This document shows positions 13,442 through 21,072 of a stretch of DNA of 21,299 bases, piece by piece. Both the position numbers and the translations under genes were made by a program. Source of the stretch: a virus; the IMG/VR virus record IMGVR_UViG_3300027833_000246, positions 1-21,299 of that record, one strand, 5' to 3'. The notes beneath the pieces are model-generated. The model searched no databases. It was given only the letters and a program-made list of their open reading frames with translations, and was not told the DNA's origin. Every line of letters begins with the position of its first letter. The stretch's first letter is position 1.

Positions 13442-14961
13442 TGGCGAGACTTACCTACGCACCCATTGCAATAAACTCTCAAGCCACGACCTACTATGGG
13501 TTTCGTGGCATTGATCGTTCGCGTGATATTACAGCAATGGAGCGCCAGAAAGAGCAAAACTTCTGGCTCCTAGACAACTGTTTTGTTGACTATCGAGGTC
13601 AGCTTATTCGCGATCCTAAATTCTTTTTACACAGTGGCTCCAACCGCTTCCCTGTAAAAGCGTTGCGTTTCTATAACCGTGAAGGCGTTGTCTTTGCGGA
13701 GGAAGACGCAGCGGAGACGCACCTTGCCTCAGATAGAGGACACCGAGTTGACGGGGCTTTCCCCAAGGACGCAATCGTCACAATGACGAACTTCAAAGGC
13801 AAGGTGCACATTTTCTCAGATGATACTCGGATGTACCGCTACGACGGCTTTGAGTTCTCTACGTCTACGGCTTCCATTAAGCCTAGCTTCGGAGTTCCAA
13901 TCCAGCGGCGTCTTGCGGTTTCTGGCTTTAAAGATCGCCCTACGACCATTGAGTTCTCTCGTGTAGATAACCCGGATATTTTCTTGAAGGAGGAAGCTCC
14001 TACCGAAGAGGTTACTCGCGCCAGCTTCATCGACATCTCCAACCTAATCGGTACTGCCGATGAGATCACGGGTCTTGGTACTTTTGAAGCCAACCGCCTA
14101 GCGGTTTTCACCAAAGACCAAACGCTTGTTTACGTTATCGACCCGGACTTCGAGCAGTGGCAGCTAGATAGCAGGGCAAACTTGCGCATCGGTTGCATTG
14201 GGCACAACACAATCGTGAACGCTGGATCAGACCTTCTTTTCTGTTCTCGACGCGGCATCCACTCAATTATGCGTTCTGAGCAAAACGGTATTACAATTGC
14301 TGAAGCGTCTTTGTCCGATGAGGTCGAGACGCTGTATCAAGAGTTGGTCAAGAGCACACCTGACCCTCGTATGATCTCAGCGGTCTATGACCCTGACGCA
14401 TTGGTCTACCACATATTCTTCCCGAGACCCGGCGGCACTCAAACCGTTCGGCTGTCTATGAACTTCCGGGCGGGCTACGAGATGCGAAACTTTCAGCTTG
14501 GCGACACTCTATTGCCGCGCTGCGGCACGTTTCTGGGTGGTCGCTTAATGTTCGGCACGGCTGATGGAGTTTATGAAGCTACGGACCGTGCCTTCGAACA
14601 GGACACGGGCATCGCTGATCTAAGACGTTCACCTATGGTTGCCGAAACTCCTGTTTTGTGGCTTGGCGACTTTATAGGAACAAAGAGAACACACACTCTA
14701 GTTCTCCAAGCCACAGGCAAGGGGCGTTTCTTTATCGACGCCGTAGACGAAGATGACCGACCGATGGGAAGTATAGAGGTCAACCTAGACCGCTTGCCCG
14801 GCGATCCTCATTGGGGCGATGCGCCCTTGAAGTCCGACTACACATTTCCATTCAATCACTTGTTTCGTGGCGTTCGTCTTCGCTTCCGAACAGAAGAGCA
14901 AGATGTAAACAGCGAAGTAACCATCATCTCGTTCGCCTTTCTAATGCACAAGGAGCGCTAA
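13441..14961 (+). CDS. Tail nozzle/hub protein, P22 gp10-like
   Basis: A 506-residue beta-rich protein. The N-terminus includes FWLLDNCFVDYRGQLIRDP (41-59), the opening seen in stabilisation/nozzle proteins. EFSRVDNPDIF (171-181), EITGLGTFEANRLAVFT (208-224) and the segment at 251-276 with GCIGH and LLFCSRRGIHSI are the repeated propeller-like blades expected of the gp10 family. In that family the protein forms the tail tube below the adaptor and helps keep packaged DNA in the head. This call, with no tail-tube or sheath gene present, is the main reason for calling the phage short-tailed. The gene is complete. Confidence 0.82.
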   Translation: MARLTYAPIAINSQATTYYGFRGIDRSRDITAMERQKEQNFWLLDNCFVDYRGQLIRDPKFFLHSGSNRFPVKALRFYNREGVVFAEEDAAETHLASDRGHRVDGAFPKDAIVTMTNFKGKVHIFSDDTRMYRYDGFEFSTSTASIKPSFGVPIQRRLAVSGFKDRPTTIEFSRVDNPDIFLKEEAPTEEVTRASFIDISNLIGTADEITGLGTFEANRLAVFTKDQTLVYVIDPDFEQWQLDSRANLRIGCIGHNTIVNAGSDLLFCSRRGIHSIMRSEQNGITIAEASLSDEVETLYQELVKSTPDPRMISAVYDPDALVYHIFFPRPGGTQTVRLSMNFRAGYEMRNFQLGDTLLPRCGTFLGGRLMFGTADGVYEATDRAFEQDTGIADLRRSPMVAETPVLWLGDFIGTKRTHTLVLQATGKGRFFIDAVDEDDRPMGSIEVNLDRLPGDPHWGDAPLKSDYTFPFNHLFRGVRLRFRTEEQDVNSEVTIISFAFLMHKER

Positions 14962-14962
14962 A

Positions 14963-16531
14963 ATGGCCCGTCTAAAGGTTCTATATCCCGGCAACCACAC
15001 GTCTAGCGGCAATATCGGCGCTGACATTGAGAACATTGTTCGTTATCTCAACTCTTCTGAGCTGGGCGACAGTACCCTATCCGAGCTTATGCGAAAGCTA
15101 TTCGATGGCGAAGGCATTTTAAAAGCTCCCGTGGAGCTCCGTAATGATCCCATCCAAGGCTTGCAGTACCGCGTGGGTGAATACACTGAAGCCGAACAAG
15201 GGTGGCAAGCTCTCGCGACCGTAGCTGAGATACGAGGCGCAGCAGGTAGCGACGTAGGTACAATCGGCGCTCCACTGTTCTCTGCCCGACAAGACTTGGT
15301 TATCGGCGCTGCTGACGAAAACGGCGTTGTCACTTATTCTGCTGGTGCGGTAACATTCAATTTCATCCACGAAGCAGCGGATGCTATTGTAATATACTTA
15401 AACGGCGCCTTACTTGCAGCCGCCGACTACACCAGTTCCGCCAGTGCAAATTCAGTAACGCTTAACGACGCCACTGCTGATGCTGATGTTCTTACTATCT
15501 ACAAAGTACAAAGCGCCAACGACAGCGGATTTACTCGCCAAGACGTAGCCGCAGGCCAATCTCAGGCGGTGTTCCCTTTTGTTCACAGCGAGGATCAAAA
15601 AGTCTTGGTGTACCGAAATGGCGTATTGCAGCGTTCCGGCGGTACGAACGACTACACTCAACAGCCTGCCAACTCCACAATCACATTCACGAGCGCCTTG
15701 ATTGAGAATGACCTAGTAACATTCATCATCGTAGAAGATACTTCTCAGGTTCGGGTCTCAGGCCTAATGACAGAGGATAAGTTCACCAACTCAGATGGGC
15801 TTATTCCTTATCAAAAGTTAGCCGTACAGGATGCAGAAATTCCCCGCGCTAAAGTAGAGGGTGTAACGGAACTTCTCGCCAACCGTGGCAGAGTTTACGT
15901 TTCGGCCTCGGAGCCAGCGTATGCAAACGCTGGTGACTTTTGGGTGGACACAGCCTCTAGTCCAAACGTCTTAAAATTCTACAACGGTACAGGCTGGCTC
16001 CTTACTTCACCTGACACAGGCATCCCTGCCTTCGGCACAACCAACGCTCTCCAGTTCTTGCGTATTAACTCTACGGGCGGTGGTCTTGAGTTTGCTAACG
16101 TAGACTTTACTGCTGTTGTTCCAAAGACTTATATTGGAGCTGCCGATGGCGTAGCGGGTCTCGATAGCACCGGGCGACTTCCGATTGCGCAGCTACCCGA
16201 TACCTTCGCCACTCGTTCGTTCTTCTTCAAGCAGACTGGCTCCGTAGGCAACGGCGCCTACACTATCACCCGCGCATTCAAGCAGAATGTAAGGATCGAC
16301 GCTATCGCCGCCAAGTCCACTTCGGGCACTGCAAACATTCAAATGAAGATCAACGGCATCAATGCTGGTGACGTTATCCCGGTTAGTTCCGCTCTTACCG
16401 AGCAAAACCTATCCGCATCCATTGCTATCGACGCAACAACTACCTCCCGTGAGGTGGCTTTCGAAGTTACATCCGCAAGCTCTCTTACAGATATAGAGGT
16501 AACGCTCGCGGCGGTTATCACCAACGTCTAA
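14963..16531 (+). CDS. Tail fibre protein
   Basis: A 522-residue modular fibre. Residues 1-50 share a head module with the protein at 4450 (GDSTLSELMRKLFDGEG). Residues 105-182 and 195-258 are two copies of a beta module of the type VIYLNGALLAAADYT and VLVYRNGVLQRSGGTNDYT, the common fibre repeat. GDFWVDTASSP and KFYNGTGWL follow at 324-346. A link segment GAADGVAGLDSTGRLPIAQ is at 392-410, then a C-terminal beta domain at 415-522 that is probably the receptor-binding tip. The start is one base after the nozzle stop. The exact receptor cannot be read from the sequence. Confidence 0.88.
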   Translation: MARLKVLYPGNHTSSGNIGADIENIVRYLNSSELGDSTLSELMRKLFDGEGILKAPVELRNDPIQGLQYRVGEYTEAEQGWQALATVAEIRGAAGSDVGTIGAPLFSARQDLVIGAADENGVVTYSAGAVTFNFIHEAADAIVIYLNGALLAAADYTSSASANSVTLNDATADADVLTIYKVQSANDSGFTRQDVAAGQSQAVFPFVHSEDQKVLVYRNGVLQRSGGTNDYTQQPANSTITFTSALIENDLVTFIIVEDTSQVRVSGLMTEDKFTNSDGLIPYQKLAVQDAEIPRAKVEGVTELLANRGRVYVSASEPAYANAGDFWVDTASSPNVLKFYNGTGWLLTSPDTGIPAFGTTNALQFLRINSTGGGLEFANVDFTAVVPKTYIGAADGVAGLDSTGRLPIAQLPDTFATRSFFFKQTGSVGNGAYTITRAFKQNVRIDAIAAKSTSGTANIQMKINGINAGDVIPVSSALTEQNLSASIAIDATTTSREVAFEVTSASSLTDIEVTLAAVITNV

Positions 16532-16545
16532 GATAGGGGCACCTA

Positions 16546-18087
16546 ATGTCACAAGACCTAAGCCCACAGCAAATGCAAGCTATCGCAAAACATATGTCCG
16601 AAATGGGCAGGAACGGCGATAGCCAGCTAATACACGTTATGCCTGAGGAGGTTAAGTTCCTTGAGAAGATTGGCGGTGCGGGCACCGTCAATCCTCAAAC
16701 GGGCTTGAAGGAGTTTAATACCACTCAAGATAAGATCAATTCTGCGCTCAAGGAGAGTGGTGGAGAGTGGACTTCGGAGATCAACGATCTCGCGAAGGAG
16801 CGTGACGCCGATAAAGGTCAGGTCTACAATTCCAGTACGAAGACCTATACGTCCACTTCCAATAACAACAGCAGCTCTAACAATAGCAGCTCTGACAATA
16901 GCAGTGGCACCAATACTATTCGCCAAAGTATCGCGAACACCTTTACGCCCAACGACGGGATGAAGTACGTCAATGGCGTTCTAGTTAACGAGAATGGTAG
17001 CCGGGTTAATAGTAACACCTCGTATCAAGACGCGGCCAACCTTTCGACACCAAACGACGGTAAGCAGTATGTTAACGGCCAGCTAGTCAACGACGACAAT
17101 CAGCCCGTCAATGGAAACCACGAAAACATTTTCTCCACGGCTTTAAACGTGGTCGGTCTCATCGCCAGCCCCGCAGCGTTCATTACATCCAAGATCATTG
17201 GTAACGTGAAAAATTCTCTTATGGATGGCTCTAGTAATCTGAGCGGTGCAACGCAAAGCTCAAACAACCCATACGTTCACTCGACCAATAACGATGACGA
17301 CAATCGCAGGTCTAGTTCCGCCTCTACTGCTACGGCAGAAACAGATACGAGCTCAAACAGCGATACCGACACTACGGCTTCAGAAGCAACGGAGCTATCT
17401 ACGGAATTTGGCTACAGCACCACAAGCAACTTCAGCTCTAGGCTAAATGGCACCAGCTTGATCGAATACGACTATACAGACGGCACCGGGCAAAAGGTTG
17501 GGACTTACAACGGCAACGAAAAGCCATTCCACATCACCACGTCAGCCGAAAACTCTCGTGCATATGCGATGACAGAACAGGGCTCCAACATGATTGAGCA
17601 GTTAGTATCACAACTGCCAAGGGATGTAATGGAGCAGCTTCAAGGTAACGTATCAATGTTTACGACAGCCGATAACAAGGTGGCTCTCGTAGCTGGAGAT
17701 CAACAAACGGGACTTGTTGAGGCTACCTACGACGCAACCAAGGATGGCTACACTAACGCAATGAACGATGTGGGGGCAATGCTCGAGTATGCTCGCGTTG
17801 AAAATGACACTAATATCGACGCAGGTTATATGGGCCGTGTTTCTTCGTATCAAAGGTACAAAGGGTACGAAACTCCGGGCCTACAAATCGAAAGAAGTAG
17901 ACTGATGATAGAGTTGCAGGACTACGACGAAGGTAGCCCGCAATACAACTCAGCAATGACAGCACTTGCTTCATTGGACCGAGAGATACAGCGGCGCACT
18001 CGTGACGGAAGTGAGGTTACGACTGCATACTCTGTTGACGGCGTTACAGAGCAAATCAGTCAAAGCATTAGGGACGAAGTGGCGTAA
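16546..18087 (+). CDS. Probable internal/ejected virion protein with GRNGD module
   Basis: A 513-residue protein. Residues 16-68 carry a GRNGD...IGGAG..NPQTG..EF module also found in the 82-residue protein at 18149. An Asn/Ser-rich linker lies at 101-124. Two copies of TPNDGxxYVNGxLVN are at 134-148 and 168-182. A hydrophobic segment IFSTALNVVGLIASPAAFITSKIIG at about 195-219 could insert in a membrane. A long Ser/Thr/Asp-rich linker runs from 230 to 300, and the end (430-513) is helical and charged. The place after the fibre gene is where short-tailed phages encode proteins that leave the head with DNA. The role is inferred and there is no enzyme motif. Confidence 0.8.
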   Translation: MSQDLSPQQMQAIAKHMSEMGRNGDSQLIHVMPEEVKFLEKIGGAGTVNPQTGLKEFNTTQDKINSALKESGGEWTSEINDLAKERDADKGQVYNSSTKTYTSTSNNNSSSNNSSSDNSSGTNTIRQSIANTFTPNDGMKYVNGVLVNENGSRVNSNTSYQDAANLSTPNDGKQYVNGQLVNDDNQPVNGNHENIFSTALNVVGLIASPAAFITSKIIGNVKNSLMDGSSNLSGATQSSNNPYVHSTNNDDDNRRSSSASTATAETDTSSNSDTDTTASEATELSTEFGYSTTSNFSSRLNGTSLIEYDYTDGTGQKVGTYNGNEKPFHITTSAENSRAYAMTEQGSNMIEQLVSQLPRDVMEQLQGNVSMFTTADNKVALVAGDQQTGLVEATYDATKDGYTNAMNDVGAMLEYARVENDTNIDAGYMGRVSSYQRYKGYETPGLQIERSRLMIELQDYDEGSPQYNSAMTALASLDREIQRRTRDGSEVTTAYSVDGVTEQISQSIRDEVA

Positions 18088-18115
18088 GGGACGACCGCAT
18101 ATGCGATCTGTCCTT
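18086..18115. repeat. Nested inverted repeat around CGCATATGCG
   Basis: A perfect 10-bp palindrome CGCATATGCG at 18096-18105 sits inside flanking AAGGGAC and GTCCTT that can also pair with one bulge. There is no T-run after it, so it is a weak terminator candidate. It could be a protein-binding site or an mRNA processing hairpin in the 61-bp gap before the 82-residue gene. Confidence 0.45.
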
Positions 18116-18148
18116 ATGATCTAAAATAAGCACTTGAGAGGAAAGTAC

Positions 18149-18397
18149 ATGGCATTTTCAACAGAGGTCTTCGGACCCAACACAGGTAAGTCCATAAAGG
18201 CCCGTAAAGAGGCGGCGCTTATTGGCGACAAACTCGCAGATGAGGGCCGTAACGGCGATACAATGATGGTTCACGCATCTCCATTTACGATGAAGTTGCT
18301 GCAAGACATAGGTGGCGCAGGCTCCTTCAATCCCAAAACTGGAATGCTCGAGTTCTATAACGTGGATGAGATGATGAAGAAGAGATTAGGCTACTAG
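18149..18397 (+). CDS. Small GRNGD-module protein
   Basis: An 82-residue protein made almost entirely of the module seen at the N-terminus of the 513-residue protein. EGRNGDTMMVHASPFTMKLL starts at residue 32, then IGGAGSFNPKTGMLEF (54-69) and a short helix. I chose ATG 18149 with GAGAGGA upstream; an in-frame TTG at 18134 is less likely. I recall this module, with variants of GDTxxAHxTPxE...GGxGTxNPxTGxxEF, at the start of large virion proteins of marine phages. A stand-alone copy could be a partner or a decoy for the same binding site. The function is unknown. Confidence 0.88.
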   Translation: MAFSTEVFGPNTGKSIKARKEAALIGDKLADEGRNGDTMMVHASPFTMKLLQDIGGAGSFNPKTGMLEFYNVDEMMKKRLGY

Positions 18398-18399
18398 CC

Positions 18400-18810
18400 A
18401 TGTCTAAGTTTCGCGATGCTCTTTCGATTTGGACAACGGATGAGACCTACAAGGATTACCGATCAGAGGTAATTAACTGGCGTCTTGTACCTGCGGATGA
18501 AAATGAGAAACTTCGCGTTTACTATAGAGAGACTGGTGAGCCCTACGCAATGTTGACCTACTGCTTCCTTAAAGAAGATGAGGCTAAGTCAATGGATTGG
18601 TGGGGCGACGAAGCCTTCAGCCGCGAAAGCGGCGATCAATTATGGGTGATCGACATGATTGCTAGCGGTGGAAAAGACGACGTTTTGGCTGTCTCAAAGG
18701 ACATAAGAAAGTTCTTCTACGAGACATATCCAGAGTTCGAGACAGTCTACGCAATGAGAGGAAACGGTAGCCGCCGAGGGTGGTATCCAAATAAGGGTCT
18801 GAACACATGA
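18400..18810 (+). CDS. HlyC-like (toxin-activating acyltransferase family) protein
   Basis: A 136-residue protein resembling HlyC/ApxC acyltransferases, which add fatty-acyl groups to lysines of RTX toxins and share the GNAT fold. The match is the core SGDQLWVIDMIASGG (77-91), with D85 at the place of the functional Asp of that family, preceded by GEPYAMLTYCFLKEDEA (46-62), the RPVAYCSWAxLS-like strand. The family's catalytic N-terminal His is missing: the matching region reads TTDETYKDY and the protein has no His at all. It may therefore use different chemistry or only bind. No RTX toxin is seen; the direct neighbour is the LysM protein, whose start overlaps this stop (ATGA). Confidence 0.7.
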   Translation: MSKFRDALSIWTTDETYKDYRSEVINWRLVPADENEKLRVYYRETGEPYAMLTYCFLKEDEAKSMDWWGDEAFSRESGDQLWVIDMIASGGKDDVLAVSKDIRKFFYETYPEFETVYAMRGNGSRRGWYPNKGLNT

Positions 18811-21062
18811 ACACTTTCGCACAACTGATCGGCTTGAGCAAAATTAAACCTCAAATTCTCTACGGCGGCGGTGGTGACAGCGGTGGAGGAGGTGGTGGCG
18901 GTAACGACGATAAACCATCTCCAGCTCCAGCTCCAACTGTCTTTAAGAATGATTACAGCGACCCTTCCAATCCGAAGCTCGATACTTCGTCGGCTGTCTC
19001 CGCGCGGCGCAACGACAGCAACAATTCTAGCAGCTCTAATAACTCCAGTTCGGCCAATGCTATGACAGTAGGACCAGCGCCAACACAAGCTCAAAAAGAT
19101 AGCGGCGGCAGCAAGGGTGGGGGCTCTAAACCTGCGCCTAGCAGCGTTACGGTTGGCGCGGGCGATACCCTTTCAGAGATTGCGGAAGCCAACAACACGT
19201 CTGTTCAATCTATCATGGAACAGAACAACATTACAGATGCGAATAAGATTGCGGCTGGCGCAACTCTTAATCTTAGCAATACTACACAAGGTGCGAGTAC
19301 ATACGCTGGCGGTGTAGGCGCTACGCCAGTTTCTTCTAGCTCCAGTAACTCCAACAGAAGCAGCGCAGACGATTACTTTGCCAAGCTACAAGCGGCAGGC
19401 GAAGCCGATCAGAGTGCGCTAGATGCAGTAGCGGCTCCGTACACACCTGTCGCCTCTACGCCAGCGACCGTATCTGCGGTTAACGAATACTACACGGGCG
19501 GGGCTGGCGCTGCTGGCGCAACCTCTGCCGTAGATTACAGCACTACGAGCTCTGGCAACAATTATGTGGCGGCAGCTCAGGCTGATGACAACACTGGCGG
19601 CGTCGAAGGCAATAGCTTCGTAGAAGCTGCGATAGTAAACCCTTCAGCTAATCCTACTGTTTCAAATAGCGGTACAGAAAACATAGAAGTTGGGGCCGTA
19701 AATGTACCCGGAGCTCCGGGTCAATTTGGTGCTGGATACGACTATGCGGAAGATGAGCTTAGTGCACTCGATCAGATTGCCGAGACAAATTTCAATAATA
19801 ACACATCAGGCATATATGAAGCTTTGAAAAATTCTCAAAACACAAACACAGACAGTTTGTATTTAAACGGGGACAGCGTTCTAGGAGCGGGCGCGTATGC
19901 TCAGGGGGATCAAACCCAAAGCATAGACTATATAAGCACGAACTCGGGCAACAACTTCAACGAAGCTGCGGAAGCGGATACTGGAAACCTTGGTGCTGAT
20001 ACAAGTTCCCTTAGCGTGGACTTGACTGGTCAGGATAAGTTCAGTGGTTACGACAATGGCATCTACTTCCAGAACGGGGTGCCGTTGAATGGATACCGGG
20101 ATGGCGTCTATTACTACAAGGGCCAAACCTACAACAATGGCTCAGATTACACCGCCGCTAAAAATGCAGACGAAGAGACCGTAATGTCCCAAGAAGTCAC
20201 GGGCACTGGCACAACCAATACTGGTACAAATACTGGTACAAATACTGGTACAAATACTGGTACAACCAACACAGGCACGACCAATACGGGTACAACCAAC
20301 ACAGGTGCAACTAATACTGGCTCAACAAATACGGGCGGTGGTGACACCAATACGGGTGGCGGTGATACCAACACCGGCGGAACTGTAACTAATGAAGAAG
20401 CCGAAACTGTCACGGAAGTAATCACAGGTGGCACTGATGAGGCTGATGTAGATGGATCAACCACCACGCCTTATACGGGCGATGATGGCTTGATCTATAA
20501 CGCGGATGGCACCCTCTATGAGGGTGAGTACACCTACAACGGCGTAACATATATTCTTGCTGGCGGTGCAGTTATTGGCACGGCAGGCGTCGAGATAGAT
20601 TATCAAGGCGGTGGGTCGACAACAGCGGGCGACGGGTCAGCGGGCGGCGCTTCGGGCGACGCAGCTTTTGTAGATACAAACCAAGACGGTGAAATATCTT
20701 CACTTGAGCAAGAGATCGCAAACTTGCGGTCGCAGTTAGCCCAGCTCACAGGGGCGTCCACTAACGAAACATCGGGCATGACGCGAGAAGAGATAATATC
20801 TGCAATCAACTCTGCGATGCAGAACTATAACTCGAACAACTATGATCCTCTCGCATTCCAAAACGCATTTGGCTTTTCAACTAACCCGACTTTCTTTGGG
20901 AACACGATCTCAACCATGTCTCAAGATGGTGTTTACAGGCGTCAAGCGGTTAAGGATCGCGACACTGGAGAAATCCGCTACGTCAATGTTCCTATCAATC
21001 CTCAAGGCGGTATAAACTCCTACCGCAAAGAGCGCCGTGGTGGTTTTGGTAGCTTAATATAA
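18807..21062 (+). CDS. Large virion protein with LysM, TNTG repeats and EF-hand loop
   Basis: A 751-residue, low-complexity-rich protein. In order: a Gly-rich N-terminus (20-33); a Ser/Asn linker (69-84); a LysM-type peptidoglycan-binding domain at about 113-157 (TVGAGDTLSEIAEANNTS, IMEQNNI); two copies of a DYxxTxSGNNxxxAAxAD motif (243-260 and 374-391); a GxYxxNGxPLNGYRDGVYYYKG segment (417-439) echoed at 558-587; a TNTG repeat tract (466-525); a canonical EF-hand loop DTNQDGEISSLE (623-634) running into a short coiled coil (634-650); and a basic end. It has no signal peptide. It is likely an ejected or tail protein acting at the cell wall. It starts within the HlyC-like gene's stop. Confidence 0.82.
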   Translation: MNTFAQLIGLSKIKPQILYGGGGDSGGGGGGGNDDKPSPAPAPTVFKNDYSDPSNPKLDTSSAVSARRNDSNNSSSSNNSSSANAMTVGPAPTQAQKDSGGSKGGGSKPAPSSVTVGAGDTLSEIAEANNTSVQSIMEQNNITDANKIAAGATLNLSNTTQGASTYAGGVGATPVSSSSSNSNRSSADDYFAKLQAAGEADQSALDAVAAPYTPVASTPATVSAVNEYYTGGAGAAGATSAVDYSTTSSGNNYVAAAQADDNTGGVEGNSFVEAAIVNPSANPTVSNSGTENIEVGAVNVPGAPGQFGAGYDYAEDELSALDQIAETNFNNNTSGIYEALKNSQNTNTDSLYLNGDSVLGAGAYAQGDQTQSIDYISTNSGNNFNEAAEADTGNLGADTSSLSVDLTGQDKFSGYDNGIYFQNGVPLNGYRDGVYYYKGQTYNNGSDYTAAKNADEETVMSQEVTGTGTTNTGTNTGTNTGTNTGTTNTGTTNTGTTNTGATNTGSTNTGGGDTNTGGGDTNTGGTVTNEEAETVTEVITGGTDEADVDGSTTTPYTGDDGLIYNADGTLYEGEYTYNGVTYILAGGAVIGTAGVEIDYQGGGSTTAGDGSAGGASGDAAFVDTNQDGEISSLEQEIANLRSQLAQLTGASTNETSGMTREEIISAINSAMQNYNSNNYDPLAFQNAFGFSTNPTFFGNTISTMSQDGVYRRQAVKDRDTGEIRYVNVPINPQGGINSYRKERRGGFGSLI
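20202..20381 (+). repeat. TNTG-coding minisatellite
   Basis: An in-frame tract of 12- and 15-base units coding TNTG, TTNTG and GGDTNTG. It includes three consecutive identical 12-mers (ACAAATACTGGT, about 20223-20260), then more diverged 15-base units with TTNTG and GGDTNTG. The tract is prone to slippage and keeps frame when whole units are gained or lost. Confidence 0.85.
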
Positions 21063-21072
21063 GGAAGCCGCT

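Noticed and set aside
20202-20381. CRISPR-like array
   Set aside because: Units are 12-15 bases, in frame and without spacers; it is a coding minisatellite.
20147-20467. 106-codon minus-strand frame with VPVLVVPVFVPV repeats
   Set aside because: It is the reverse complement of the TNTG-coding repeat, so the low-complexity pattern has no independent support.
18807-21062. RTX toxin partner for the HlyC-like protein
   Set aside because: The 751-residue protein is Gly/Asn/Asp-rich but has no GGxGxDxUx nonapeptide repeats; its repeats are TNTG.
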